From Lachnospiraceae bacterium NC2004 (GTDB lineage Bacteria; Bacillota; Clostridia; Lachnospirales; Lachnospiraceae), in contig JHXB01000015.1 in assembly GCA_000621905.1 (NCBI GenBank), forward strand, positions 1 through 59,101: 59,101 nt of DNA, written 5' to 3'. How positions within the stretch are numbered: the stretch's first letter is position 1; each line of letters starts with the position of its first letter. A program made the position numbers and the translations under genes. Positions 35,099 through 43,992 of this stretch are shown here, one piece after another. The notes beneath the pieces were generated by a model. The model searched no databases and was not told the DNA's origin. It worked only from the letters and a program-made list of their open reading frames with translations.

Positions 35099-35308
35099 AT
35101 GAAATACAAAAAATCCGCAAGAATCCTTGCGATAATAGGCCTGCTAGCAATAGTTGCCGGCATCGCATACTTTTTATATGCTTCATTTACGGGTAAGAAC
35201 TTCTTCTTCGGGCTCGGAATAATAATCCTCGTACCTGTTATAATATGGGCAATACTCTTCTTCGGAGGTGCCTTTAAGGACGACAATAGTGAAGATGACG
35301 ACGAATAA
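35099..35308 (+). CDS. Small two-TM membrane protein
   Basis: 69 residues: MKYKKSARILAIIGLLAIVA and IIILVPVIIWAILFFGGAF make two TM helices, followed by an acidic end (DDNSEDDDE). The family is not recognised. AAAGGA lies 8 nt upstream of ATG 35099. It is one of the few plus-strand genes and ends at a shared terminator with rarA. Confidence 0.75.
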   Translation: MKYKKSARILAIIGLLAIVAGIAYFLYASFTGKNFFFGLGIIILVPVIIWAILFFGGAFKDDNSEDDDE

Positions 35309-35312
35309 AAAT

Positions 35313-35334
35313 GCCACAGCTTCTAAGCTGTGGC
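35313..35334. terminator. Shared terminator of the small membrane protein and rarA
   Basis: Stem GCCACAGC/GCTGTGGC with a TTCTAA/TTAGAA loop; the minus strand has ATTTTTATT behind it. Convergent genes use both directions. Confidence 0.85.
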
Positions 35335-35339
35335 TTAAA

Positions 35340-36659
35340 TTATCTATTCTTAAGTCTATCTAAGCGTTCCTTAACCTTCTCCTCGTATCCGATATCGGTA
35401 GGCTCGTAAAACGTAGTACCTACAAGCTCGTCAGGAAGATACTGCTGCTTGACATAATGCTCCGGATAATTGTGAGCATATAAATACCCATCCCCATGGC
35501 CGAGCTTTGAAGCTCCCTTGTAGTGCGCATCTTTCAAATGATTCGGAACATCTCCGGTGTGTGACTCTCTAACCTTACTGAGTGCCGCTTCAATTCCCAT
35601 GTAGGATGCGTTGGACTTAGGCGCGGTAGCAACATAAACCGCTGCCTCAGCAAGGATAATCCTCGCCTCAGGAAGTCCGATCCTCTCAACCGCCTCAGAA
35701 CAGGCAACAGCAACGCATATAGCGTTAGGATCTGCCATTCCGACATCCTCGCACGCACATATCATGATGCGCCTTGCAATAAATGTTACGCTCTCTCCTG
35801 CATTTACCATCTTAGCAAGATAATAAAGGGCGGCGTCAGGGTCTGAACCTCTCATACTCTTGATAAATGCAGACACTGTGTCGTAGTGGTTGTCACCCTG
35901 CTTATCATAGCGAAAAGCACGCCTCTGAATACACTCCTCGGCAACCGAAAGATCAATGTGTATCTTGCCATCCTCCGAAGCGTCGGTCGTAAGAACCCCA
36001 AGCTCGATCGCATTAAGCGCGGTTCTTGCGTCTCCCTCCGACATATCTGCAAGGAATTCTAAAGCATCATCAGTAATATCGGCGTTATAAGCGCCCATTC
36101 CGCGTTCCTTGTCATAGACAGCCTTTTCAATGAGCTTCATGATATCTTCCTTCTCCAAGGACTTAAGCTCAAATATATGCGACCTTGAAATAAGCGCCCC
36201 ATTGACCTCAAAGTAAGGATTCTCCGTAGTCGCGCCAATAAGCGTAACTGTTCCGTCCTCAACAAACGGAAGCAGATAATCCTGTTGGCTCTTATTAAAC
36301 CTGTGAATCTCATCTATGAATAATATAGTCTTCTTCTGAAGAGTGAGACTTCTCTCCTTAGCCGCCTCTACAACCTCCTGCATATCCTTCTTGCCGGCTG
36401 TAGTAGCATTAATCTGGGCAAATTCTGACGAAGTAGTATTGGCAATAACCTTAGCAAGCGTAGTCTTACCCGTTCCCGGAGGTCCGTAAAATATCACAGA
36501 GCCAAGCTTGTCTGCCTTAATAGCCCTATATAGAAGCTTGTCCTTGCCTATTATGTGCTGCTGACCCACCACCTCTTCTAAGGTCTTAGGTCTCATCCTT
36601 CCGGCAAGCGGTGACTCCTTATCTTTATTCTGCTCACGCATATAATCAAATAAATCCAT
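35340..36659 (-). CDS. rarA: Replication-associated recombination protein A
   Basis: 439 residues, MgsA/WRNIP1/RarA AAA+ ATPase acting at stalled replication forks. AAA+ motifs [10 protein letters not shown] (Walker A), LFIDEIHRFNKSQQD (Walker B) and GATTENPYFEVNGALISRS (sensor I region), then the C-terminal RarA tetramer domain (GLPEARIILAEAAVYVATAPKS). AGAGG is 6 nt before the ATG. Confidence 0.95.
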   Translation of the reverse strand: MDLFDYMREQNKDKESPLAGRMRPKTLEEVVGQQHIIGKDKLLYRAIKADKLGSVIFYGPPGTGKTTLAKVIANTTSSEFAQINATTAGKKDMQEVVEAAKERSLTLQKKTILFIDEIHRFNKSQQDYLLPFVEDGTVTLIGATTENPYFEVNGALISRSHIFELKSLEKEDIMKLIEKAVYDKERGMGAYNADITDDALEFLADMSEGDARTALNAIELGVLTTDASEDGKIHIDLSVAEECIQRRAFRYDKQGDNHYDTVSAFIKSMRGSDPDAALYYLAKMVNAGESVTFIARRIMICACEDVGMADPNAICVAVACSEAVERIGLPEARIILAEAAVYVATAPKSNASYMGIEAALSKVRESHTGDVPNHLKDAHYKGASKLGHGDGYLYAHNYPEHYVKQQYLPDELVGTTFYEPTDIGYEEKVKERLDRLKNR

Positions 36660-36675
36660 AATAATCCTCTTTCTT

Positions 36676-36703
36676 AAAAAATAAGGACACCGAAATGGTG
36701 TCC
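36676..36703 (-). terminator. Terminator after the receiver-domain gene
   Basis: Stem GGACACC/GGTGTCC followed on the minus strand by TTATTTTTT. Confidence 0.85.
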
Positions 36704-36710
36704 CTAATTA

Positions 36711-37100
36711 TTATTGATTAAATCCCATCTTAGCAATCGCCTGATCAAGCTCATTAAGATCGATAGGCTTCATAATATAGCCATCGTGCTTATGCTCCTT
36801 ACTAGGCTCGAACTGCTCCGATTCGTTAAGCGCTGATGTCATAATAACCTTGCTGCGCCTTCCGACATTAAACTCTTCCTCAATGTCTCTTATCGCATCA
36901 AGCGCCTTATACCCATCCACTCTAGGCATCATGATGTCAAGACAAACCAGGTCGTAACACTCATTGTGCTCAACCTTCTCCAAAAAGAAATCAACCGCTT
37001 CGATGCCATCAACAGCAGCATCAACAGGTCCGTACTTCTCTAACGCCCTCTCAATATATCTTCTACTCGCCGCATCATCTTCCGCAACCAGAATGTTCAT
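36711..37100 (-). CDS. Single-domain response regulator
   Basis: 129 residues, only a receiver domain: acidic pair AEDDAA, the phospho-acceptor Asp in LVCLDIMMPRVDG, Thr/Ser in MTSAL and Lys in IMKPIDL. There is no DNA-binding part and no kinase gene beside it, so it signals by protein contact. GAGGAGG is 8 nt before ATG 37100. It lies 81 nt behind pheA on the same strand. Confidence 0.93.
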   Translation of the reverse strand: MNILVAEDDAASRRYIERALEKYGPVDAAVDGIEAVDFFLEKVEHNECYDLVCLDIMMPRVDGYKALDAIRDIEEEFNVGRRSKVIMTSALNESEQFEPSKEHKHDGYIMKPIDLNELDQAIAKMGFNQ

Positions 37101-37181
37101 GGACACGTCCTCCTCTATAATGAATACATCAATACATCATGCACCAAAAACTTTACCAAATAAGATACTAATATGTAATCA

Positions 37182-38078
37182 CTAATGTGTCAAGTAATTT
37201 CCTAAAATTCTTAAATCAATACTGTGAAAACCTATCTCCAAGAGCGCTAATTTAACGGCATCATCTGAAAGTCTTCCGATAAACTCTATATAAAAATAAT
37301 ATTCCCACTGTTTACCCGGAATCGGTCTTGAGGCTATCATCGACATATTAAGACCATGATTAACAATATCGCCAAGTATCTTATAGAGCGCACCACTTTC
37401 GTGTGGTAAGCCAAATGATATCGCCACCTTGTTAGCCTCTGCCGTAATGTGCGGTTTCTTAGAAAGCACTATGAACCTTGTGGCGTTGTTGGTGTTATTG
37501 TTGGCAACAGGATTGATAATCTTTAAACCGTATAATTTAGCGGAACGCTCACTCGCAATAGCCGCCGCGGTTATATCCTTGTCATCCCTGACCTTCATGG
37601 CACTCCTTGCAGTATTGGACATGCTAACCTGGTGCCATCCATGTTCCTCTAACAGCTTAGAACACTGCATAAGTCCCTGAGGATGTGAATAAACAGTCTT
37701 GATATCCTCAATATTCGCCTCAGGAAGCACCATAAGTGCCTGATTAACCTCGATAATCTGCTCTCCTACTATATAAAGATCGTACTCGGCAAGCAGATCA
37801 TAATTGCTCTCAACATTTCCTGCAGAAGAGTTCTCAATAGGAAGAACACCATAGGCTGCCTCGTCGTTAGAAAGTGCTTCCATAACCTCTCTAAAGCTCG
37901 CTACAGGAATCTTATCAACATCCTCACCGAAGAATTCCACCAGCGCCATCTCTGCAAATGCTCCCGGAACGCCGGAATAAACAACCTTAGTATCCTTGTT
38001 ATACTCTATCTCATCTACAAAATCAAACACATTCAAAACATTGCTGATAGTAGACATTATATCCATATCGCTGCTCAA
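37182..38078 (-). CDS. pheA: Prephenate dehydratase
   Basis: 298 residues. Makes phenylpyruvate from prephenate for phenylalanine synthesis. The PDT domain has VVYSGVPGAFAEMA, VLPIENSSAGNV and NATRFIVL with the catalytic Thr-Arg-Phe. The C-terminal ACT domain has LPHESGALYKIL and the variant MIASRPIPGKQWEYYFYIEF (ASRP replacing the usual ESRP). No chorismate mutase domain. The start is a TTG at 38078 (AGGAG 7 nt before); an ATG 12 nt later has no ribosome site. Confidence 0.93.
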   Translation of the reverse strand: MSSDMDIMSTISNVLNVFDFVDEIEYNKDTKVVYSGVPGAFAEMALVEFFGEDVDKIPVASFREVMEALSNDEAAYGVLPIENSSAGNVESNYDLLAEYDLYIVGEQIIEVNQALMVLPEANIEDIKTVYSHPQGLMQCSKLLEEHGWHQVSMSNTARSAMKVRDDKDITAAAIASERSAKLYGLKIINPVANNNTNNATRFIVLSKKPHITAEANKVAISFGLPHESGALYKILGDIVNHGLNMSMIASRPIPGKQWEYYFYIEFIGRLSDDAVKLALLEIGFHSIDLRILGNYLTH

Positions 38079-38099
38079 AGTATCACTCCTTGATAATAG

Positions 38100-38192
38100 A
38101 ATAAGCTAAGTTTACAAAGGGGACAGACCCCAATGTAAACTTAAGGCTTAAGTTTACATTGGGGTCTGTCCCCTTTGTAAACTTAGCTTATT
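38100..38192. repeat. 93-bp perfect palindrome (two head-to-head REP-like units)
   Basis: Arms 38100-38145 and 38147-38192 are exact reverse complements, 46 bp each, around G38146. Each arm contains AAAGGGGACAGACCCCAATG. The gap 38079-38414 otherwise holds the glnN terminator at 38253-38288. Confidence 0.9.
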
Positions 38193-38252
38193 AACATTTG
38201 TTGATTATAGCATTATTTTAAAATCCCGTAAATAAAAACATAAAAAAGGCCC

Positions 38253-38288
38253 AAAAAAGCCAGAGGAAAACGTATAAAACCTCCGGCT
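38253..38288 (-). terminator. Terminator after glnN
   Basis: Stem AGCCGGAGG/CCTCTGGCT (one mismatch) followed on the minus strand by TTTTTT. It lies about 126 nt behind the stop. Confidence 0.75.
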
Positions 38289-38414
38289 CTTTTGGTTTAT
38301 TCTCTTGTATTTCCGCCAATATTAAAACAAATCTGATGTCTCTCACATCTTCTACACATATCTTAACACGTTTTTCTGACAATTTCCATACTTTTTTGAG
38401 AAAAATCTAAAAAA

Positions 38415-40523
38415 TTATTTATAAAACAGCAAATCGCCATACGATGGGAATGGCCAAGCCTCTTTGTCAACCAAAAACTCAAGCTCATCTGCAGGCTTTC
38501 TAACCGCATCCATAGCAGGAATGACCTTATTGCAGTATGCTTTGGCCTGCTCTCTTCCCTCAGGAATAGCTTGCGCATCCTTGTCAGCCTGCTCTAACTC
38601 GCTGATAGCCTTCTCCAACACAACAAGTTTCTCATTGATAGAGTTAAGCATATCAAGCTGAACAGAAGGGGTAACACCTGCGGTCTTAATAGCATTTGCA
38701 CCGTTGGCAAGCTCTGCCTCATATCTCATAACGGCAGGAAGAATCTGCTTCTTAGCCATATCTACCATTGTGAGAGCCTCTATATTGATGAGCTTAGAGT
38801 ACTCCTCGTACTTAATCTCTGCTCTTGACTCAAGCTCTTCCTTAGAAAGAACGCCAAACTTACCAAACACATCAATAGCCTTGTCTGTGATAAGGGCAGG
38901 AATAGCGTCAATAGTGGTCCTAAGGTTAGGAAGTCCGCGAAGTTCAGCTTCTTCAACCCACTCGTCTGCATAGCCGTTACCGTTGAAGATAATGCGCTTG
39001 TGCTCTTTTAAGAATTCGCAAATGATATTGTGAACCTCTTCGTCGAAGTTGTCAGTCTTCTCCAAACGATCGGCAACCTGACAGAACACGTCTGCAACGA
39101 TGGTGTTGAGCACGATATTAGGGTTGGCAACAGATGCTGCTGAACCCGGCATTCTGAACTCGAACTTGTTACCCGTAAATGCAAATGGAGATGTTCTGTT
39201 TCTGTCTGTAGCGTCCTTCTTAAAGTCAGGCACCATCTTGACACCAGTCTCAAGAGTCTCGCCCTGGATAGAGCGAGTAGCCTCTCCTTTTCTGATGAAC
39301 TGATCAAGTACATCCTCAAGCTGGTCACCCAAGTAAACGGAAATGATAGCAGGAGGCGCCTCATTAGCACCAAGTCTGTGGTCATTGCCGGCACTTGCAG
39401 CAGAAAGTCTAAGTAAATCTGCATGCTCGTCAACAGCCTTAAGAATACATGCAAGCACAAGTACAAACTGAAGATTCTCGTGTGGCTTCTTGCCAGGGTC
39501 TAAAAGGTTCTGACCATTGTCAGTAACCATTGACCAGTTGTTGTGCTTACCTGAACCGTTGATTCCCTCAAAAGGCTTCTCCTGTAAGAGACACATCAAA
39601 GAATGTCTCTCCGCAACCTTCTTCATCATCTCCATAACGATCTGATTATGGTCGGTTGCAACATTGTTAGACGCGTATATAGGAGCAAGCTCATGCTGTG
39701 CAGGAGCAACTTCGTTATGCTGGGTCTTAGCAGAAACGCCAAGTCTCCAAAGCTCCTCGTTAAGCTCCTTCATGAAACCTGCAACTCTCTCTTTAATAAC
39801 TCCGAAGTAGTGGTCATCCATCTCCTGTCCCTTAGGAGGCATGCCACCGAAAAGTGTACGACCGGTATAAACAAGGTCTTTTCTAAGGAAATACATCTCT
39901 CTGTCTACTAAGAAATACTCCTGCTCTGCGCCGACAGAAGTCGTAACTCGCTTAGCATCTGTATTACCGAAAAGATGTGCAATCCTTACAGCCTGCTTAG
40001 AAAGCGCTTCCATAGAACGAAGAAGCGGTGTCTTCTTGTCGAGCGCCTCTCCTGTATATGAACAGAACGCGGTAGGAATACATAATATACATCCGTTAGG
40101 TGTCTTCTTGACAAATGCTGGAGATGTAGGATCCCATGCTGTATATCCTCTCGCCTCAAATGTTGCTCTTAATCCACCTGATGGAAACGAAGACGCATCT
40201 GGCTCACCCTTTATAAGCTCCTTACCTGAGAGGCTTAAGATAACTCTTCCGTCGTCGGTAGGATTGATAAATGCGTCATGCTTCTCAGCCGTAACCCCGG
40301 TCATAGGCTGGAACCAGTGAGTATAGTGCGTTGCACCTCTCTCAATAGCCCATTCCTTCATCTCGTGAGCAACGATATTAGCAATCTCTAAATCTAACTC
40401 CTTACCCTCCTCAATAGTGCGCTTAAGCTTCTTGTAAGCGTCCTTAGGCAAACGCTGATGCATGGTATAATCATTAAATACGTTAATACCAAACTCATCA
40501 AATACATTAAATTCCTTGTTCAT
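38415..40523 (-). CDS. glnN: Glutamine synthetase type III
   Basis: 702 residues, the size of GSIII rather than GSI (about 450). Makes glutamine from glutamate, ammonia and ATP; dodecamer. GSIII signatures include [49 protein letters not shown] and the catalytic region [23 protein letters not shown] and [14 protein letters not shown]. It has its own promoter and terminator. GSIII is common in Lachnospiraceae and Bacteroides. Confidence 0.96.
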   Translation of the reverse strand: MNKEFNVFDEFGINVFNDYTMHQRLPKDAYKKLKRTIEEGKELDLEIANIVAHEMKEWAIERGATHYTHWFQPMTGVTAEKHDAFINPTDDGRVILSLSGKELIKGEPDASSFPSGGLRATFEARGYTAWDPTSPAFVKKTPNGCILCIPTAFCSYTGEALDKKTPLLRSMEALSKQAVRIAHLFGNTDAKRVTTSVGAEQEYFLVDREMYFLRKDLVYTGRTLFGGMPPKGQEMDDHYFGVIKERVAGFMKELNEELWRLGVSAKTQHNEVAPAQHELAPIYASNNVATDHNQIVMEMMKKVAERHSLMCLLQEKPFEGINGSGKHNNWSMVTDNGQNLLDPGKKPHENLQFVLVLACILKAVDEHADLLRLSAASAGNDHRLGANEAPPAIISVYLGDQLEDVLDQFIRKGEATRSIQGETLETGVKMVPDFKKDATDRNRTSPFAFTGNKFEFRMPGSAASVANPNIVLNTIVADVFCQVADRLEKTDNFDEEVHNIICEFLKEHKRIIFNGNGYADEWVEEAELRGLPNLRTTIDAIPALITDKAIDVFGKFGVLSKEELESRAEIKYEEYSKLINIEALTMVDMAKKQILPAVMRYEAELANGANAIKTAGVTPSVQLDMLNSINEKLVVLEKAISELEQADKDAQAIPEGREQAKAYCNKVIPAMDAVRKPADELEFLVDKEAWPFPSYGDLLFYK

Positions 40524-40553
40524 CAGTCAAGTCTTCCTTTCAAAATAATATTT

Positions 40554-40582
40554 ATTGTAATACCGTATCCTGATTTCGTCAA
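40554..40582 (-). promoter_or_regulatory. glnN promoter TTGACG-17-TACAAT
   Basis: Minus-strand -35 TTGACG (40582-40577), 17-nt spacer and -10 TACAAT (40559-40554). It abuts the stop codon of the upstream gene. Confidence 0.7.
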
Positions 40583-40987
40583 TCAGTTATTGATTCCCTT
40601 CATCCTAAGTTCCTTAGGTACCTTGTCAAATGTAGGAGCCTCGGCGTTAGGATAAAGCCTCTTATATATAAGGTCGTATTGATAATACATCTTCTGCACG
40701 CCGTTCTCAAGAAGAAAATAGTGTCTTATATATGGAATCAATAGTACCAAAAGTGCTACAAAAAGTGCGACCAAAGCTATCTGAAAGTTAATAACCGTCA
40801 CAAGCAACACTATTATGGTAGATATTGCAAATAAAAACATAACTATAAGATGTATAAATCTCTCGTGCTGAAAAAACATAATCTCGTCTTTATGTCGTCT
40901 CATAAGATCATTATAATCAATGTCTTCAGGCGGATCGTTAAGTATGTTATTCATCCACTCAAGGTAAGCAAGTATTCTCTCACGCAT
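40583..40987 (-). CDS. Unrecognised two-TM membrane protein
   Basis: 134 residues. An N-terminal charged stretch (MRERILAYLEWMNNIL) is followed by two long hydrophobic segments (LIVMFLFAISTIIVLLVTVI and ALVALFVALLVLLIPYI) and a short cytosolic end (MYYQYDLIYKRLYPNAEAP). The family is not recognised; it looks like a small phage-shock or permease-associated membrane protein. AGGAGG is 7 nt before ATG 40987. Confidence 0.75.
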   Translation of the reverse strand: MRERILAYLEWMNNILNDPPEDIDYNDLMRRHKDEIMFFQHERFIHLIVMFLFAISTIIVLLVTVINFQIALVALFVALLVLLIPYIRHYFLLENGVQKMYYQYDLIYKRLYPNAEAPTFDKVPKELRMKGINN

Positions 40988-41023
40988 GTGTATACCTCCT
41001 ATTTTAGTCATTTGCTATTATCA

Positions 41024-41072
41024 TGTCATTCTGAGCAAAGCGAAGAATCTTTGTCCTTCGCAAGAAGGTCAA
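41024..41072. repeat. Dispersed TGTCATTCTGAGC repeat, copy C
   Basis: Variant TGTCATTCTGAGCAAAGCGA followed by TTGTCCTTCGC/GAAGGTC. It lies just behind the hisA stop (41081). Confidence 0.75.
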
Positions 41073-41080
41073 CACCACTA

Positions 41081-41857
41081 TCACTCATTACAAATCCTAA
41101 GCACCTCATCAAAATCAAGGCTACCCCCAAATAGATCAAGCGCACTTCCAATAGTCACATCAATCCTATCATTTCCTATATCCTTAATAAGTCTTAAATC
41201 CTCATAAGAACCAACGCCGCCCGCATAAGTCACAGGGCACTCATCGAACCTGCTAAGAATATCAAGAATCTCAGCATCAACTCCCGACGATTTACCCTCA
41301 ACATCAACAGCATGAATCAGAAACTCATCCGCATATTTTGAATACATTTGAAGAGTATCTAATGTTACTTCAACCTCAGTAAACTTCTGCCATCTATCAG
41401 TGACAATATAATACTTACCATCTCTTAATCTACAACTAAAATCAAGGGTAAGATGATCTCTACCTACAAGATCAACTAACCCTTTAAGTCGCTCCTCATC
41501 TACAATTCCGTCTCTAAAAACATAGGATGTAACTATAACATGCGAAGCTCCGTACTCGATGAACTCTTTAGCATTTGCTTCGGTGACACCACCGCCAAGC
41601 ATAATCCCATCACGATATGCATTGAGCGCAAGCTTAGCCTGATGAACATCCTCCTCGTAATACGGAGAAGTCTTAGGATTAAGAATTATGGCATGTCCGC
41701 CCGAAAGCCCTTTATCCTTATATAACTTCGCGTAATAGTCTCCGTCCTTGTCAGAAACATAATTATCAATCGCCGAATCTCCCTTATCCAAAAGAGAGCC
41801 TCCAACTATCTGTTTAACCTTACCGTTGTGAATATCAATACATGGTCTAAATCTCAT
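41081..41857 (-). CDS. hisA: ProFAR isomerase, eukaryotic-type HIS6-like
   Basis: 258 residues. Catalyses the ProFAR to PRFAR Amadori isomerisation of histidine synthesis. The start MRFRPCIDIHNGKVKQIVGGSL and the block LMLGGGVTEANAKEFIEYGASHVIVTSYVF match the HIS6/fungal-type subgroup rather than the short bacterial HisA, with (beta-alpha)8 phosphate sites GGV and YAGGV. No other his genes lie near. AAGGAAG is before the ATG; the stop of rnhA is 2 nt away. Confidence 0.85.
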   Translation of the reverse strand: MRFRPCIDIHNGKVKQIVGGSLLDKGDSAIDNYVSDKDGDYYAKLYKDKGLSGGHAIILNPKTSPYYEEDVHQAKLALNAYRDGIMLGGGVTEANAKEFIEYGASHVIVTSYVFRDGIVDEERLKGLVDLVGRDHLTLDFSCRLRDGKYYIVTDRWQKFTEVEVTLDTLQMYSKYADEFLIHAVDVEGKSSGVDAEILDILSRFDECPVTYAGGVGSYEDLRLIKDIGNDRIDVTIGSALDLFGGSLDFDEVLRICNE

Positions 41858-41859
41858 AA

Positions 41860-42501
41860 TTACTTCCTTATACCTAACGCTTCCTTGGCCAATCTGTCAG
41901 CCATCTCGTTGTAATAATCTCCTGTGTGTGCGGCCACTTTTACAAATGATATCTGCACCGACTGACTAACCTCATTATAATAATTCTTGTACGCAATAGT
42001 GCCCGGCTTCTTAGGAACCCACTCACCTAAGCACCACTTGGCAATCCCCTCGTAATCATGGTAAATGACAATGCTATCGTAGCCATGATCGAGCGCGTAT
42101 CTCATTGCAGCCTCAGCACCCTTAATCTCTCCGGCAACATTGTGCATCTCAGCTAGCGGATCATCAATAAATCTTCTGTTCTCGGTATAAATGTTGCCAT
42201 CCTTTATTATAACAACTCCATAAGAGAACACACGCTTTCTCCTGTCATAACTACCATCAACATAAGCAATCGCAACGCCCTTCTCACCTATGTTAGCAGG
42301 AATGGCAAGCTGTTCGCTCTTAGCAATCTTCATAACTGTAGCCTGACCTTCCGCTTTCATAAAAGCTTCCGCCTCTTCGCGCGTCATAAACCCCTTAAAC
42401 TCTGCGCCTTTAAAGCCATCAACCTGCGCCTTAGCCTCATCCCAGCTCTCATATATTCCGCTTGTCCTGCCTTTTCTAACCGCATAAAACTTCTTCGCCA
42501 T
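41860..42501 (-). CDS. rnhA: Ribonuclease HI with N-terminal hybrid-binding domain
   Basis: 213 residues. N-terminal hybrid-binding domain (KKFYAVRKGRTSGIYESWDE...VDGFKGAEFKGF), an acidic linker, then RNase H: AIAYVDGSYDRR, NVAGEIKGAEAAMRYAL, and KVAAHTGDYYNEMADRLA with the catalytic Asp/Glu set. It removes RNA-DNA hybrids. GAGGTG is before the ATG. It is translationally close to hisA (2-nt gap). Confidence 0.92.
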   Translation of the reverse strand: MAKKFYAVRKGRTSGIYESWDEAKAQVDGFKGAEFKGFMTREEAEAFMKAEGQATVMKIAKSEQLAIPANIGEKGVAIAYVDGSYDRRKRVFSYGVVIIKDGNIYTENRRFIDDPLAEMHNVAGEIKGAEAAMRYALDHGYDSIVIYHDYEGIAKWCLGEWVPKKPGTIAYKNYYNEVSQSVQISFVKVAAHTGDYYNEMADRLAKEALGIRK

Positions 42502-42570
42502 AGACTCACCTCATTGATAATCATCTCTAACATTTTATCAAATATAAGTGTTATAGACAAGATGATTATT

Positions 42571-42600
42571 AAAACCACAGAACCACAGGGACAGGTCCAG
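42571..42600. repeat. Half of a CCACAGGGACAGG-type repeat
   Basis: Sequence ACCACAGAACCACAGGGACAGG with the shared core. The partner arm is not intact. A separate 13-bp inverted repeat (AACTTGTTTAAGT/ACTTAAACAAGTT, 42618-42649) follows. Confidence 0.6.
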
Positions 42601-42656
42601 AAAGTTTGAATCCTTGAAACTTGTTTAAGTAACACTACTTAAACAAGTTATCGGAC

Positions 42657-42689
42657 AAAAAAACAGCTAAGGCAAAACGCCTTAGCTGT
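42657..42689 (-). terminator. Terminator after the L,D-transpeptidase gene
   Basis: 11-bp stem ACAGCTAAGGC/GCCTTAGCTGT with a 5-nt loop, followed on the minus strand by six T. The fabZ terminator (43957-43985) has the same CAGCTAAGG/CCTTAGCTG stem. Confidence 0.92.
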
Positions 42690-42693
42690 ATTT

Positions 42694-43794
42694 CTACACT
42701 TGCTTCTTAATGTTAGGGTCTGTTGGGTCGTAATATCTGCCATCTGAAGTCTTACCAATCTTCTTGGTAGTAGGCTTGGCAAGAGGCGTCTTGGTGTTCT
42801 TAGCACCCTTTCTAAGTGTGGTCTTGTCGATATTACCAACGTGATCGTATATCCACTTGGCATCCTTCACAAGAAGTCTTATACATCCGTGAGATGCTTT
42901 CTGACCTAACTGGCTGTATGCTTTCTTAGAAAGCGAATAGTGGTCACCGTACTTGGTGTAGCATACTGAGTGGAACAAGAAGTTGCCATGTATGTTGGTT
43001 GCGTACTGTCCGTACGAATTGTAGAACAGTGTGTGCCATGTACCTACTTTCCTAATCTTGTAGGTTCCGGTGATTGTATCGTGACCCGGAAGTCCAGGTG
43101 AACATGTCATTGCCTTGACCGGAATTGTGTATCCCTTATTGCCGTCCTTAGCATAGATCATAATCATACATTTATTTAAAATAACATCGATTGCGTATCT
43201 TGTATTCTTCTTCATAAGATTAGATACGTCCAAAACTCTCTTGCCATTGGCACCGAAATATAGCTTATATTTGGTTCCGTTAAGCTTAACGTATTTCCAC
43301 TTCTTAACTAATGCGTATCCGTCTGAGCCAAAGAAATACTCTGCCTTGCCGACCTTCTTGTATCCGGTGGCTTTCTTGCCGTTCTTGTTAGCGTAATAAA
43401 TCTTGCCGTCTGCGTTCTTATGAAGTCCGACAGACATGTCTTCCAACAAGGTCTTCTCTGTGGTAGCCTTAGCTTTCTCAGTAGTCGCTTTGGCTTTCTC
43501 GGTTGTAGCCTTAGCCTTCTCTGTAGTTGCAGCCTCTGTTGTGGCATCCTTAGAAGCATCACCTGAAACTATCTCTGTAGTTGTAGCCTCAGCGTTCTTA
43601 GAAGCATCCTTAGACGCGTTGCTCGATGCATCTTTAGACGCATTCTCCGAAGCGTTACTTGACGCACTTGACGAGATTGCATTAGCTGATGCTGCGTCAC
43701 CTGAAACGTTACCTGCCGATGCTTTAACATTTGCAAGTGAAAAAGTTATCGCAAGGCATAACACAAATGCTGTTAATCGTTTAATGTAATTCAT
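42694..43794 (-). CDS. Secreted L,D-transpeptidase (YkuD) with repetitive linker
   Basis: 366 residues. Signal peptide MNYIKRLTAFVLCLAITFSL. Residues about 28-115 are a low-complexity linker, first Ser/Ala/Asn/Lys-rich (SSNASENASKDASSNASKDA) then tandem ATTEKAK units (four). Next comes a choline-binding-like/cell-wall domain (KIYYANKNGKKATGYKKVGKAEYF, YKLYFGANGKRVL), and a YkuD catalytic domain with HSVCY and SHGCIRL (Cys nucleophile). It makes 3-3 peptidoglycan crosslinks or attaches proteins to the wall. Terminator at 42657-42689. Confidence 0.9.
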   Translation of the reverse strand: MNYIKRLTAFVLCLAITFSLANVKASAGNVSGDAASANAISSSASSNASENASKDASSNASKDASKNAEATTTEIVSGDASKDATTEAATTEKAKATTEKAKATTEKAKATTEKTLLEDMSVGLHKNADGKIYYANKNGKKATGYKKVGKAEYFFGSDGYALVKKWKYVKLNGTKYKLYFGANGKRVLDVSNLMKKNTRYAIDVILNKCMIMIYAKDGNKGYTIPVKAMTCSPGLPGHDTITGTYKIRKVGTWHTLFYNSYGQYATNIHGNFLFHSVCYTKYGDHYSLSKKAYSQLGQKASHGCIRLLVKDAKWIYDHVGNIDKTTLRKGAKNTKTPLAKPTTKKIGKTSDGRYYDPTDPNIKKQV

Positions 43795-43908
43795 TTTCTC
43801 ATTCCTTTTCCTATTTTAATTTCAATGTATTTTATAACCTTTTTTTAATAATTGCAATAGATATAAGGAATTGTACGAAGAAATGTACATTATACAGAAA
43901 CCAAGAAA

Positions 43909-43929
43909 CCACAGGGACGGATCCTGTGG
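43909..43929. repeat. CCACAGG/CCTGTGG palindrome
   Basis: CCACAGG and CCTGTGG arms around GACGGAT, part of the ACAGGGAC family. It lies upstream of the LDT gene, behind the fabZ terminator. Confidence 0.65.
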
Positions 43930-43956
43930 GGCATGGGGTAAATGTTAAACAAACCC

Positions 43957-43985
43957 AAAAACAGCTAAGGCAATTGCCTTAGCTG
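43957..43985 (-). terminator. Terminator after fabZ (end of fatty-acid operon)
   Basis: Perfect 24-bp palindrome (43962-43985) with arm CAGCTAAGGCAA, followed on the minus strand by five T. Confidence 0.9.
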
Positions 43986-43992
43986 CTCATTC

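Noticed and set aside
43436-43789. Plus-strand frame of Val/Ala/Ser-rich residues opposite the L,D-transpeptidase
   Set aside because: Shadow of the ATTEKAK and Ala/Ser linker codons of the real gene.
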